DNA from: Dugong dugon | Taxonomy: Eukaryota > Chordata > Mammalia > Sirenia > Dugongidae | Length of the DNA: 64,000 nucleotides | NCBI GenBank assembly: GCA_030035585.1 | Contig: CM057477.1 | Coordinates: forward strand, 62,601,447-62,665,446 | Direction: 5' to 3' | Part shown: piece after piece, positions 10,822-22,162 of the stretch | Layout: each line of letters opens with the position of its first letter | How positions within the stretch are numbered: the stretch's first letter is position 1 | The notes under the pieces: generated by a model | Database searches by the model: none | Told to the model about the DNA's origin: nothing | The model's input: the letters and a program-made list of their open reading frames with translations, nothing else | Program-made: the position numbers and the translations under genes

Positions 10822-11353
10822 ATTTTCTTTTTTAATTGTACTTTAGATGAAGGTTTGCAGAATATACTAGCTTCTCATTAAAAGACTAGTACACATATTG
10901 TTTTGTGACATTGGTTACAAAGCCTACAACATGTCAACATTTTCCCCTTCTCGACCTTGGGTTCCTTATTACCAGCTTTCCTGTCCCCTCCTACCTTCTC
11001 ATCCTGCCCCTGGGCTGGTGTGCCCCTTTACTCTCGTTTTGTTTTATGAGCCCATCTAATCTTTGGCTGAAGGATGAGCCTCAGGAGTAACTTCATTACT
11101 GAACTAAAAAGGTGTCCAGGGGCCACACTCCCAGGATTTCTCCAGTTTCTGTCAGGCCAGTAAGTCTGGTCTTTTTTTTTTTTAAGTTAGAGTTTTGTTC
11201 TACATTTTTTCTCCAGCTCTGTCTGGGACTATCTGTTGTGATCCCTGTCAGAGCAGTCAGTGGTGGTAGCCAGGCACGATACAGTTGCACTGGACTCAGT
11301 CTGGTGGAGGCCGTGGTAGCCGTGGTCCTTTAGTCATTTGGACTTAATCTTGC
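10822..11353 (-). mobile_element. 5'-truncated L1, 3' UTR only
   Basis: This antisense segment matches the 3' UTR of the younger L1 at 50291-51320 (blocks such as gacattggttacaaagcc, gtgtccaggggccacactc and ctgtctgggactatctgtt). A perfect 12-bp duplication, gactctccattt, lies at 10810-10821 and 11354-11365. The tail appears as the T-rich start ttttctttttt. Confidence 0.88.
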
Positions 11354-11365
11354 GACTCTCCATTT

Positions 11366-11664
11366 CTGTTAAGTGCTTGGCAGGCCCTCCTACGCAGACT
11401 TCTCAAAAGAGAATCCAGAGGGTAGGCTCAGAATTTCAGCACGGCTGTGGGCCACAATGTGACTAATGCTTGTAGTCATGGGCATGTCAACCATGTCACT
11501 TCAGTACTAAATTCATAGGCCTTACATTGATCTCTGAAATTGGACCCTGTAGCTCAAAATTAACTCCTCTGAAAGCATCCCTCAAAATACCTGAAATAAC
11601 AATTCTGGAGTTAACTATAATTTTGTTAATGTGCTAGTAGTGCGAATAGCACACAGCCAAAAGG
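11366..11664. other. Unassigned spacer
   Basis: No gene or clear repeat is visible between the two L1 pieces. Confidence 0.35.
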
Positions 11665-12108
11665 ATATAAAAAAAGATTATATCGGTACATACATACAAT
11701 AGACTGTTACGCATCCCTAAAGAGAAAATAAAGTCCTGATACATGCTACAACATGAAAGAACTTTGAACACATTATGCTGAGTAAAATAAGTCAGTCACA
11801 GAAGGACAAATACTGCATGATTCCACTTATATGAATTATCTAGAATAGGCAAGTTATACAGACCAAAGTTTATTACTAGCTACCATGGGTGGGGGCAGGG
11901 GGGAAGAGGAACTCAATGCTTAGGGAGCACTGAGCTTCTCTTTAGGGCGATGGAAACATTTGGAAACAGATAACAGTATGACTGAACAACACAATGAATG
12001 TAATTAATGTCACTGACTTGTACACGTGAAGAATGTTGAAAGGGCAAATGTTTTGGTGCATAGATGTTTACCACAATAAAAAAATATTATATTAATGCTC
12101 AAGAGAAA
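11665..12108 (+). mobile_element. Old L1 3' end
   Basis: Contains the conserved ORF2 C-terminal/3' UTR phrases: cattatgctgagtaaaataa, gtcacagaaggacaaatact, then ccatgggtgggggcagg and an A-rich end at 12103-12113. It is a decayed mammalian L1 of an older subfamily. Confidence 0.85.
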
Positions 12109-12234
12109 AAAAAAGATTATAAAGGACTTTGCAGAGCTATGGTCTGATAACAAACCAAGAGCATTCAGCAGCAAACTCGAAAAAGATGGATTTACTGCTG
12201 ACATTCTTTCCCAACACGGGCAGCAGCAGCATCC

Positions 12235-12425
12235 TCTTGACTCTCATTTATCATAAACCCCTGTGTGCCATCCACTGTCCTACGATCGATATAATACAAA
12301 GATAGATGAGGAGTGACTTCTGACTTTGGGGAACTTACAGTCTAGCAGGCCCACACATAAATAGGTGAAATGTCAAATATTAGGTGCAAAGTGCCACAAG
12401 AGAGGTATGGAAGTCCAAGGAAAGA
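12235..12425 (-). repeat. L2 fragment
   Basis: Phrases such as gtgtgccatccactgtcct and gaacttacagtctagcagg match an antisense L2 3' region. Confidence 0.55.
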
Positions 12426-12558
12426 GATCACTACCTGCAATGCAATGAGTTCCTCTTTTATATATGGCCTTTCTGGCCTTGGGTTTATAATTCTGCCAAA
12501 ATGATTGGCTGGGCCACAACCTTAAAGGGATTGATTACTCTACTATGTGAATAGGGTG

Positions 12559-13123
12559 TGTCTTAGCCATCTAGTGCTGCTATAACAGAAATACCACAAG
12601 TGGATGGCTTTAACAGAGAGAAATTTATTCTCTCACAGTCTAGTAGGCTAGAAGTCCAAATTCAGGGCATCAGCTCCAGGGGAAGGCTTTCTCTGTTGGC
12701 TCTGGAGGAAGGTCCTTGTCATCAATCTTCCCCTGGACTAGGAGCTTCTCCTCACAGGAACCCTGGGTCCAAAAGATGTGCTCTGTTGCTGGTGCTACTT
12801 TTTGGTGGTATGAGGTCTCCCCTCTCTGCTGGTTTCCCTTTCCTTTTATCTCTTGTAAGATAAAAAGGTGGTACAGGCCACACCCCAGGGAAATTCCCTT
12901 TACATTGGATCAGGGATGTGACCTGAGCAAGGGTGTTAGTTCCCATCCTAACCCTCTTTAACATAATCTAATCTTGCTTTGTTAACCACAGGCAGAGATC
13001 AGAATTTACAACACATAGGAAAAACATATCAATCACAAGATGGAGGACAACCACACAGCACTGGAAATCACAACCCAGCCAAATTGATACACATATTTTT
13101 GGGAGACACAATTCAATCCATGA
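12559..13123 (-). mobile_element. ERVL-MaLR LTR
   Basis: Antisense LTR. It starts tgtcttagccatctagtgct, with ataacagaaataccacaag nearby, and ends in ggagacacaattcaatcc, the reverse of the MaLR start. At ~565 bp it is longer than the ~400-bp LTR at 2317-2718, so it may hold an insertion. I see no clear 5-bp duplication. Confidence 0.8.
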
Positions 13124-13860
13124 AAATGTGTAAAACCACCCAATAGGATTAAGTGACCTTGAGGGAATTGGTTGATTACTATGCAAATTAAGTGACTGTG
13201 GCAGTCCGTAATTGGCGAATTTGTGGTCTGGTGGCAGGGCCATGTCTTGAAATTGACAAGAAGTAGGCTTACGTAAGGGCCAATCACAAGAGGTTGAGAG
13301 GGACCTCACTACCATCAAGAAAAATCTGGAGTGGAGCATGTCCTTTGGACCTGGGGCCCTGTGCTGAGAACATCCTAGACACAGGAGAGAGAGAGCTGTA
13401 ACACTGGGTATGGTGAGACAGTGAGAGACAGCAGCAACCACAAAAGCAGCACAAACGATAACAGCAGAAACGGAGAGACAGGCGTGAGGCAGCTGCAGTG
13501 GGCTTGCAGAGCAGGAAAGAGATGACCACCTTCAGGCAGGGGGTTTGTTGACAGAGTGGGGTGCCTCCAGGCACTTGTTGGCTGAGCTAAAAAGCTGTAA
13601 CACTTGCCCAAACAGAGAAGAGGTGGAGAGAAGACCCAGCAGCAGGCACAACTGAGAGAAGACCTGCCTGCCGGCTCAGTCAAGAAGAAGCTGAGAGCTG
13701 TCTTGGTTGGGAGCTATCCTGACTAAAGAGCTGTATCCTGTCTCTGAGTTGTATCCTGTTGCTTTCAAGCTGATCTTGATCCTGAATTGTAAACTGTTAC
13801 TTCCTTAATAAACCATATAATGGTAAGTGTGGTCTTTGAGTTCTGTGTGGCCATTGCAAC
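13124..13860 (+). mobile_element. Candidate LTR-like element
   Basis: Near 13808 an aataaa signal (cttaataaaccatataatgg) is followed by a short U5-like segment. Upstream is ~650 bp without coding potential. The composition suggests a retroviral LTR next to the MaLR LTR, but family and limits are unknown. Minus-strand open frames at 12968-13683 overlap this element and the MaLR LTR and are not supported. Confidence 0.4.
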
Positions 13861-14060
13861 AATTATCAAACTCAGCAGAGAAGCAGAGAATGCCATGGGG
13901 GAGAAGGAAGGGGGAGGCTGGTGTCAGAAATAGAGAAAAAGTAGGAGAGTGGAGAAATGTCTGACCCCCATTTCATAAGAATCAGCTTTACACTACCCCA
14001 TGCTGATGAAACTGGATAGCTTTATGGAGGAGAAGTATTTGAACTAACTCTTAAAAGGGG

Positions 14061-14493
14061 GGGAAGGTTTAAGGTTTAAAGTTTAAAGATTATCTCAGCT
14101 CAATAGTTTCAGGGTTCATCCAGCCTCAATGGCTCCAGAAAATCTGGATTTCATTGAGAATTTTAATCTATGTTCCACATTTTCCCCTTTTTGATTAAAA
14201 TTTTCTTCTTTGAACAAAAAAAATTGCTTTATCTGAGTTAGTAAAGTACGTCTTCTTTGAGCATCATGCTCTTTTAAAGAATTATCTATGTGAGATCAAA
14301 TGGACAATAGAAACTCAAAAGGTTGGATGGGAAGCTTACGGGGCAATGAGTTTAAGATAATGAGAAAGGAATAACTTGGAAAAGGATAGCAAGAATGATA
14401 GCACAGCTTAAACCAGTGTCACTGAAATATACATGTAGAAATTGTTGAAATGGTGTATCTTTGGCTGTGTATACTTCCACCAAAAAAAGAAAA
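14061..14493 (+). mobile_element. L1 3' end with 5' inversion (twin priming)
   Basis: Positions 14238-14480 are an L1 3' end in sense. Positions 14075-14215 (aaagattatctcagctcaat onwards) match the next-upstream part of the same 3' UTR in the opposite orientation, as shown by the contiguous antisense copy at 47246-47775. A 9-bp duplication, ttaaaaggg, flanks the whole at 14051-14059 and 14494-14502. Confidence 0.75.
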
Positions 14494-14502
14494 TTAAAAG
14501 GG

Positions 14503-14982
14503 CAGGAGAAATCAGGCATGTGAAATTGAGGAGGAAGAGAAATCATCAGCTTCAGCCATAAATGTAGCAGAGTTGCTGGAGCCTCACCATGATCCTCATT
14601 GCCGCCACGGTGCACCCACCTCTGAGCTGTTATGAACTTTGTCTGCTCCGGGCACACAGCTGCTCTCTTTTTCTGGAGGTTTGCCTTTGGCTGACCAGAG
14701 CACCTCACCAGGTACGTTAACCCCACCCTGCCGTGAGGATGGCCCAGCCAAAGATTGATTGAGACAGGGGGCACAACAGGCCAGATGTGTGCTGCAAGGT
14801 GGGGACAATTCTGCAGTGTGGCTTATAAAGAGACCACTCCACCCCTCCCAGTGAATCAGACCCAGGCTGATCTCTACTGAGACCATACGTTTGCTGGCAT
14901 CTATCCCTGTTCCTGTCTTCGTTCCTTCCCTCACTCCCTGACAGGTTTCTTCTGAAAGCACCCCTTCAGTCCACCTCCTATA
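14503..14982. other. Unassigned non-coding stretch
   Basis: No repeat is recognised. Two overlapping minus-strand open frames (14352-14774 and 14596-15036) run into flanking transposons and are not credible genes. Confidence 0.4.
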
Positions 14983-15336
14983 TGTCGGTTTGTCATACTG
15001 TGGTGTTTTGTGCATTGCTACGATGCTGGAAGCCATACCACTGGTATTTCAAATACCAGCAGGGTCAACCATGGTGGACAAGCTTCAGCAGAACTTTCAG
15101 ACTAAGACAAACTAGGAGGAAAGGCCTGGGGATCAATTTCCAAAAATTAGCCGGTGAAAATCTTATGGATTATAACAGAATACTGTTGGATATTGTGCTC
15201 AAAGATGAACCCTTTAAGTTGGAAGGCACTCAGAATACACAGTGAACACAATAGTAGATTTGAGCATAGCAACAATCATGAAGACCCACAGGAGAAGGCA
15301 ACGTCTTGTTCTGTTGTACATGGGATCATCATGTAG
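14983..15336 (+). mobile_element. Internally deleted RTE element
   Basis: Positions 14983-15240 match an RTE 5' end: ccactggtatttcaaatacc, then gacaaactaggaggaaagg, then the ORF start region (ggatattgtgctcaaagatg). From about 15240 the sequence jumps to the RTE 3' end (aacgtcttgttctgttgtac, catgggatcatcatg). The central ~3 kb of RTE is absent. No tRNA head is present. Confidence 0.75.
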
Positions 15337-15479
15337 GGCAATAGATCACATGCATCCAAATTCCTGTCTCAGGCTTTCTTTCTAGGGAACTCATAATAAG
15401 ACAGTAAACCCCTGCTTTCCCTCAAACATTGTACAGATGCACTAACAAAGCATTCTTGTGGTAGACTTCTAGTTCCTCC

Positions 15480-15740
15480 TTAAGCTACCTGCTTCATTCC
15501 CCTTCCTTTATGCACTCTGCTCAATCCAAACTCCTCTTGTTCATTCCCACATCTCATGTTTTATTTTTGTTCCTTCCTTGCTGGGAAGCTTTTTCTCCAT
15601 TTATCTATTGCTTTTGAGATCTAACTCATATTTTACTTATTCTGAGGTTTCCCTGACTAGTCTCTACCTATACCCCTTACGTGTGAATTTCTTTCAGCAT
15701 TTAAGTGATGTGCCAAAACATGTACCTATCTTTATTTTTT
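15480..15740 (+). repeat. Possible L2 fragment
   Basis: The segment cttgctgggaagctttttct followed by ctgaggtttccctgactag resembles the L2 sense 3' region, heavily decayed. The rest of 15337-16154 shows nothing I recognise. Confidence 0.35.
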
Positions 15741-16159
15741 AGACAGTTAGACCAGAACTTAATAATCCAATTAGATGTTGTCTCTTTCAAAGTACTCATC
15801 ATGGGAGATTCATCACTTCCCTCAGTACAGCCATGGCCCATTATAATTTTGGGATTTCCATTTTGAGCTTGCCTTCAGAGTATGTCTCACATGCTACTGA
15901 ACAAGATAGGCTTCAGCAATTCTCTAACCTTTGAGGTTTTAGGAGATCACTCAGAGCCATGACTGATGACTGCAGAGCAGTGAGAGTACACATCTATTTT
16001 GTAATTCCACAATTTACGCATCCCTTGGTAGATGAAACACTTCCTCCCACAATGCTGCTCCAAACCCAACCAATCCCAGTGATGGCAAATATTTGCCCTG
16101 TGAAAGTGACTTTTCTTTCCTCTTTGACACATCTGGATCCATACCTGATGAGTAATGTA

Positions 16160-16630
16160 GGTATTGATTCATTCATTCAATAAATATTTATTGAGCAACT
16201 TCCACATGAAAGTACTGGGCAATGAGTGAGGTTGTAAAATCAAATAAAACGCGGTTTCTACTCATAAAGGGCTTAGACTCTATGAGGGGAGAGATAGTGC
16301 AATGATGCTATTATGGAAGCTTGCACAGAGGTCTATGGGAGAAAGAGCAGTAAAGTTAGACTGGGGATTAGGGAAACTCTCAGAAGCTAAGTTTTGAAGA
16401 ATGATTAGTTTACTAGGTGAAGAAGATCAGTGGCTGGAAGTGAGAGGAGGAACTATTACTAGGAAGGCATAGATCACATGAAACAGCAAGACCCATTCCA
16501 GACACTCCCCATGAAGGTGGACAAGTGGAAGGAGCACAGAGAGATGTGAGAGGTGGTCAGACCCCCGCGAAGTCAAGGACAGCTTATCTTGAGAGCAATG
16601 GAAAGCCACTGAGGGGTCAAGCTGGGATAA
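16160..16630 (-). repeat. L2 fragment
   Basis: Antisense L2: attcattcattcaataaata and tattgagcaacttccac at the left. Then come the gcttagactctatgaggg, attccagacactccccatga and ggagcacagagagatg blocks of the L2 3' region. Confidence 0.75.
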
Positions 16631-16671
16631 AAACCAACCAACAAGTCAAAACTAAGTAAAGATATCCACCT

Positions 16672-16790
16672 CTTTTACCCAGCAATCCCACCTCTAGGAA
16701 TTTATCCTAAGAAAATATTTCAAAAGAAGATGTAAAGCTTATCATTGCAACATTACTTTTCGTAGTGTAAAGTTGGAACAATCTAAAGGT
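16672..16790 (+). repeat. L1M ORF2 fragment, duplicate copy A
   Basis: Contains the L1 phrase acccagcaatcccacctcta, then ggaatttatcctaagaaaat. It is about 90% identical to 17591-17710 and shares the same unusual segment caaaagaagatgtaaag. Confidence 0.75.
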
Positions 16791-17124
16791 CACTGTGACT
16801 AAAAACTAGTGAGATCATTTTTGTGGGCCTTTAAAATCAATTACAAAAAGAACAATTCCAAAACATCAGGGCAAGTATGACGACTTCCTTAAAACAGTGA
16901 CTTTAAAGGATACCACTGTATGTTGTATAAGTCCCAGACTTGTGGTTAAAAATAAAATGGTCTCGTTAAAGGAGTTAATGCCTGTGATACATGAAAACAC
17001 GTATTCAGATGTCTAAGAAGGAAAAAAGGAGGAAAACGGAAATGTTGTTAAGCACTTATTTCTGGCCAGGCCATGGGCTCAGTACTTCTTCATATGTGTT
17101 CTCCTGACTAATCCTCCTAACTAC

Positions 17125-17280
17125 TCTGAGGGACTCATTGTTATCCTCACTTTATGGATGAGGAAACAGAGGCCAAGGAGGTTTAGTATCTCTTCCAAAT
17201 TCACACCACTACAAGTGACAGAACTGGGATTCAAACCCATGTCTGTCTGACTCCAAAGCCCAGAATGACTCCCTAAAAGA
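17125..17280 (-). repeat. MIR
   Basis: Antisense MIR: tttatggatgaggaaacaga, then gaactgggattcaaaccc and ctgtctgactccaaagccc. Confidence 0.8.
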
Positions 17281-17535
17281 AATTCAGCAAAGGATAAGAA
17301 CAGATGCATGGCTTCAAGGGAAACTTTGGATTCTAAACATATTTACAGTGTTCTACATGGGCACAAATCAAAGCATTGGAAAGTAAAATAATAATATTAA
17401 CCCACTTTATACCAACTAAATTAGCAGAAAGCATTAACAATAATTTGCAAGACTATGTAGTTTGCATCACTCAACTGGCATTAATACATTGATGATCATA
17501 TTGCAAATTTGAATAATTATTTTGGAAAACACTAT

Positions 17536-17566
17536 TTTATATATATATATAAAAATATATGTATAT
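17536..17566. repeat. AT-rich simple repeat
   Basis: A short (TA)n-like tract, tatatatatataaaaatata, just upstream of an L1M fragment. Confidence 0.7.
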
Positions 17567-17590
17567 TAGGAGTCCTATAAAGTCCATTCC

Positions 17591-17880
17591 CTTTTACCCA
17601 GCAAGCCCACCTCTAGGAATTTATCCTAAGAAAATATTTCAAAAGAAGATGTAAAGTTTATCATTGCAACATTATCTTTAATAGTGTAAAATTGAAAACA
17701 ATCTAAATGTGGAGCGACAGAAAAATGGTTTGGTAAACTATGGTACAACAGCTCAGTGGGATATCAAGTAGTCATTTAAAATGATTTTTATGAGGATTAT
17801 GTAATACCATGGGATATATTTTATAGGATGCAAACTGTCATCTGAAAAGGTAGAATATAGCACACTACTGACAGTCTTGA
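17591..17880 (+). repeat. L1M ORF2/3' fragment, duplicate copy B
   Basis: Sense old L1: acccagcaagcccacctcta, ttatctttaatagtgtaaaa, then ctatggtacaacagctcagt. The first ~120 bp duplicates 16672-16790; the L1 continues further here. Confidence 0.8.
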
Positions 17881-18162
17881 GAATATGGCCTCATACCTTG
17901 GAAAATTCCCAGACAGGTGAACACCACTGTAGCATATAATTTCCCCTTTTAAAATGCAGCAGCGAAAACTGTTAAGTAATGCTTAAGCCTCTTAATGAAT
18001 CTCTGAATACAGGACTTGTTTATAGAGCTATTAAAATAAATTCTAGATTGCATTATAGTACATCATTAGTGTGCTTACCTAAATTTACCTAAATCTGCAA
18101 AGAAACAACTTCTTTATCACTTCATAAGAGTTCCTTGTAATTTGACCTTGCTCCATATGGAA

Positions 18163-18163
<1 letters not shown>

Positions 18164-18193
<30 letters not shown>
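18164..18193. repeat. (CA)n microsatellite
   Basis: About 13 CA units preceded by gcgc. It abuts the 3' end of an antisense AfroSINE. Confidence 0.95.
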
Positions 18194-18194
18194 A

Positions 18195-18397
18195 AGTAGT
18201 TGCCATCAAGTCAACCCTGACTCATGGAAACCCCGTGTATATCAGAGTAGGACTCTGTTCCACAGGGTTTTCAATGGCTGATTTTTTAGAAGTAGATCTC
18301 CTGGCTTTTCTTCCAAAACACCTCTGAGTAGACTCGAACCTCCAACCTTTCGGTTAGCAGCTGAGCTCATTAACTGTTTACACCACCCAGAGACTCC
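18195..18397 (-). mobile_element. AfroSINE
   Basis: Full-length antisense copy from agtagttgccatcaagtcaa to the tRNA-like head acaccacccagagactc. Confidence 0.93.
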
Positions 18398-18787
18398 CGA
18401 AGCACAAAAACTATGCTGAAATGCTGGCCCCAGTAACAGTGGGCTGGGCTTGTTCACTGGCTATGTGATTCCTACCTTCTTGTACATCAGCTTTGAAATT
18501 CAGCCATTTCAAAATAATCAACCCCCTGCAAAATTACAAATGGCTGTGATCTGAAAGGCCCAGGCAAATAATCAAAATTGAGTGTCAAATCCAAGAACAT
18601 CAACAGTCCACTACTATTCTCAATTACATATGCATTAGGATTACAACGATTTGAAAATGTAGGCATGTGGCCAAAGCTGCTGGAAACATAAAAAGTAAAG
18701 ACAGTTGTGTTTGAGTGAAAGAATTTTAAGTAATATTTTTGTTTTAAAATATTTATTAAGTATCACATTGTCACATTCCAAGGTTAG

Positions 18788-18881
18788 CCTCTCCTTGGAA
18801 ACCCTATGGGGCAATTCCACTCTGTCCCAGAGGGTGGCTTTGAGTCAGAATCAACTCAACGGCAATGGGTTTGGTTTGGGT
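18788..18881 (+). mobile_element. AfroSINE 3' half
   Basis: Sense copy without the tRNA head. It begins at ctccttggaaaccctatggg and ends ggcaatgggtttggtttggg. Confidence 0.85.
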
Positions 18882-18913
18882 TTAATGTAATCTACTGTAA
18901 TTACATTCCATTG

Positions 18914-19366
18914 TAGTTAGTTGCCATCAAGTGGGCTCTAATTCACGGCAACCCCATGTATAATAGAAAAAAATGTTGCCAGCTCCTGGGCTTTCTTTGT
19001 GATGTTTGAGTCCATTGTCTTGTCTATTAAGTCAATCGATCTCATTAGAGTCCCTTGCCTTTGCTGGCCCTTCAATTTATGAAATATGATGTTGTTTTCC
19101 AGAAACTGGTCCCTCCTAATGACACATCTAAAGTAAGTGCGTCCAAGTCTCAGACAATATTCTGTGATCCGTAGGGTTTTCATTGGCTAATTTTTGGAAG
19201 TAGATTGCTAGGCCTTTCTTCCTTGTCTGTCTTAGTCTAGAAGCTCTACTGAAACTTGTCCACCATGGGTGACCCTACTGGTATTTAACATCCTGGTGGC
19301 ATAGATTCCAGCATCATAGCAACAGGAAAGCCACCACAGTACTGCAAATTGTCAGACAGGCGATAG
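18914..19366 (-). mobile_element. Internally deleted RTE element
   Basis: On the minus strand this is an RTE 5' region (about 19366-19165) fused to an RTE 3' region (about 19165-18914). The 3' part still encodes the RTE ORF C-terminal signature TYFRCVIRRDQFLE. The middle of the element, including most of the endonuclease and reverse transcriptase, is gone. TGTAA-rich sequence lies on both sides (18888-18913 and 19374-19433). Confidence 0.8.
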
Positions 19367-19373
19367 CACCTTC

Positions 19374-19433
19374 TGTAATGTAATGTAACATAATGTAATG
19401 TAATCACGTTCCATAATGCAATCGAATGTAATC
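19374..19433. repeat. (TAATG)n-like degenerate simple repeat
   Basis: Repeats of taatg and tgtaa units (gtaatgtaatgtaacataat). Similar units occur at 18888-18913, on the other side of the RTE derivative. Confidence 0.75.
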
Positions 19434-19469
19434 AATAAATCAGTTGAGATCATACCAAGATAGGATGAC

Positions 19470-19715
19470 TCCTAAACTATTTCTGAGTTATAAAAGGACT
19501 AGAATAGATACAGAGATGCACACACAGGGGGAAGGCAGATGTGAGGATAGCCAAGGAACCAAGGAAGGGCCAGGGTTACCGATAAGGAAAGAAGTGAAAT
19601 GGCCAAGAATCTGATTTGGACTTTAAGCCTCCAGAACTGTGAGAAAATAAATTTCTCTTCCTTAAAGACATCCACTTGTAGTATTTCTGTTACAGAAGCA
19701 CTAGGAAATTAAGAC
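19470..19715 (+). mobile_element. Partial ERVL-MaLR LTR
   Basis: The 3' half of a sense MaLR LTR: ccagaactgtgagaaaataa, then gtatttctgttacagaagca and ttaagaca. The 5' part is not recognisable. Confidence 0.75.
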
Positions 19716-20570
19716 AGTCTTGATCCACATGATTCTGGAAGAGAAGGAGGAAGGAAGGACAGACAAGGTGAGCAATCATTATGTGTTCATGCTAAAAGCA
19801 CCGCACACCAGTTTTCCTGTTCTTGTTTTGCACAGGTCCCTGGGTTGACCTCCAGGTGTCCTTCTATCTGTCACACACGTTTCAGAGATGGGAGAACAGA
19901 CGGAGCATGTGAGCGTAATTCAGCCTACATACTAGTATATGAAACAGTCAGAACATATGCCTGATGTTTCCCCAGGGGACTCAGTCAAGACAGGAGCATT
20001 TAATTGAGGAAGGGTGCCCTCTCTCTCTGCAGGAGAGTAGGGAGAGAAGAGCCACAACTGTTTAGGTGCATACATTTTGCAGTTTGTAAAAACTCACTGT
20101 CTTTTCACTTACTGTAAATAAAATACTAAGACGTATGCACAGAAAGAAATTCTCCTGTTGATGGATAAACTGAAAATAGCCTCGGAGAAACACCAGTAAT
20201 AAAGAATAGTGGGGTAGGGAGCAGCAGAAGTTATTGAGCCTGGATTTTGATAAAAATTGTGGGTTTTCTGAAACCCAATTTTCAATGTTTTAATAATAGA
20301 AATTCATAGCATCTTAAAATGATGAGTGTTTATGTATTTTTATTATCAATGATTCAGAAGTTCATAATTAATTTAATAGAGAATTGGGATGAAGGCTCAG
20401 GAAGAAATGCAGGAGAAACGAATTCTTTTAGCATTTTTAGGAGTATTAACACTTCATTCCTTACCAAGCGATCCGTCCACCACTGCAAAGGTATTATTGT
20501 ACAGTAAAGAAAAAAATTAAGGACACCAAGATTGCACCTCAGAGACTTCAAGTTTATACAGCCAATATTT
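19716..20570. other. Unassigned non-coding stretch
   Basis: No repeat is recognised and no frame is convincing (20319-20507 and 20354-20602 overlap on opposite strands). Confidence 0.4.
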
Positions 20571-20773
20571 TGCCAGTTGCCGTTAATATGACTCCAACTC
20601 ACGACAACCCCTTGTTTATCTGAGTAGAACTGTGATCCACAGAGTTTGCAGTGGCTGGTTTTTCAGAAGTAGATCTCCAGGCATTTTTTCTGAGGCACCT
20701 CTGGGCGGACTCAAACTGCCAACCTTTTGGTTAGCAGTGGAGCACGTTAGCCGTTTGCACCACCCTGGGACTC
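20571..20773 (-). mobile_element. AfroSINE
   Basis: Full-length antisense copy from tgccagttgccgttaatatg to the head tttgcaccaccctgggactc. Confidence 0.92.
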
Positions 20774-21398
20774 AGCAGAATAACGTAACTGAAAAACTCC
20801 ACCGATACATATTAGCCCAGGCACATCAGAATCTTTCCTACTGAATCCTCATAAGCGCTCTTGTACAGATGAATAACTGGAGGTGCACGTAAGTTAGGCA
20901 GCTAAGAGGAGAGCGTTGTGGACATCGTGGTTGACACTCTAACGTCCAGTCATGCCGCACTAGTGTAAAACAATCGGGCTACCATGATCCCCAGCTAGGA
21001 ACTAGTTCAGGAATGTCCTTACTGGACAGAATGCTCCTAGGGAAAGCTTCCCCTCTCCTGAGAGAATGTCCTAGTCGGGGAAGTCTCTCTTCTTCCTCTG
21101 GCAAGCACGGGATGCATCCTGCTTCCGGCGAGGATACCTCCAATGACGGCAAGGCAGAAGCAACTGTGTCGTCGATGGCATCATTGAGCTGCCGTATCCA
21201 CCCACCCTAACCTCTGGACTTCGTCTGGTAAGAGGATAAAGCTCCTTAGTGTCTACGCCAGGCTGAGTCAGATTTCTACTTCCTTCCTGTCAAAAGCATC
21301 CCAGCTGACGCAAAAAGCCAGAACCCAAACTCGGGTCTGTCTGATTACCAAGCATCTCCTCACCCCAGAGTTAACTAGTCTGAGAGGCTGTCTTTGGT
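20774..21398. other. Unassigned non-coding stretch
   Basis: No gene or repeat is recognised. Confidence 0.4.
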
Positions 21399-21608
21399 AG
21401 CATAAAGGCTCAGTGGAGTCAGACAGACTTGGATCAAATCCCAGCTCTGCCACTAATTAGCTGTGTGATCCTGGGCAAATTACCTCTCCTCTTCATACTT
21501 GTCACCTCATCTGAAAAATGGAGATAAGAATAGCACCTGCTATTAAGGGCTGTTTTCAGATGACAGGACATTTGCACATAATAAGCGCTCAGTGCCTGTT
21601 AGCCCTCA
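21399..21608 (+). repeat. MIR
   Basis: Near-complete sense MIR: aaatcccagctctgccacta, then gctgtgtgatcctgggcaaa, aaaaatggagataagaata and ataataagcgctcagtg. Confidence 0.88.
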
Positions 21609-21882
21609 CAGGAAAGGAAGCTGCAGGGCGCTGACAGCTAGATTCTTTTCCTCAGAATGCTTGGGATGTTTTGAAGAAAGGAATTTCTCCTGCTAAATCA
21701 AATCTACGTCAAAATAAAAATATAGTGTTTCCTTCATATCCTATCTTTGCTATTGGCTTTTTAATTTAGTCACTGCCCACTGCCTAATAATAATAAAAAT
21801 ATTAATAAAAACATAACATCATTAAATATTAAAAACATCCCTCGTAATTTCGTACTACCTAATAAAACTATTTTCATTTTTT

Positions 21883-22149
21883 AATTCCTTCCTTGAGCAT
21901 TATGCTCTTTTAAGAAATTATCTATATGGGATCAAAGTGACAACAGCAAAGATTAGACAGAAACCTCAGGGGGCAGTGAGTTTATGTTAATGGAGGAGGA
22001 ACAACACAGAAAAGGAGGCTGTGAATGGTTGCACAGCTCAAAGAACGTAATCCATGTCACTAAACTGTACATGTAGAAACTGTTGGATTGGTATATGTTT
22101 TGCTCTGTATATTCTCAAAAACATCACCAAAATAAATTTTAAAAAAATT
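21883..22149 (+). mobile_element. 5'-truncated L1 3' end
   Basis: Sense L1 tail: gagcattatgctcttttaag, gtcactaaactgtacatgta and an A-rich end at 22135-22149. A 13-bp duplication, attttcatttttt, lies at 21870-21882 and 22150-22162. It matches 14238-14480 and the reverse of 47246-47500. Confidence 0.85.
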
Positions 22150-22162
22150 ATTTTCATTTTTT

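Noticed and set aside
12968-13441. 157-codon minus-strand open frame
   Set aside because: It spans the boundary of a MaLR LTR and an LTR-like element; there is no retroviral or host domain in it.
14596-15036. 146-codon minus-strand open frame
   Set aside because: It starts inside an RTE derivative and overlaps another frame (14352-14774) on the same strand; it has no domain.
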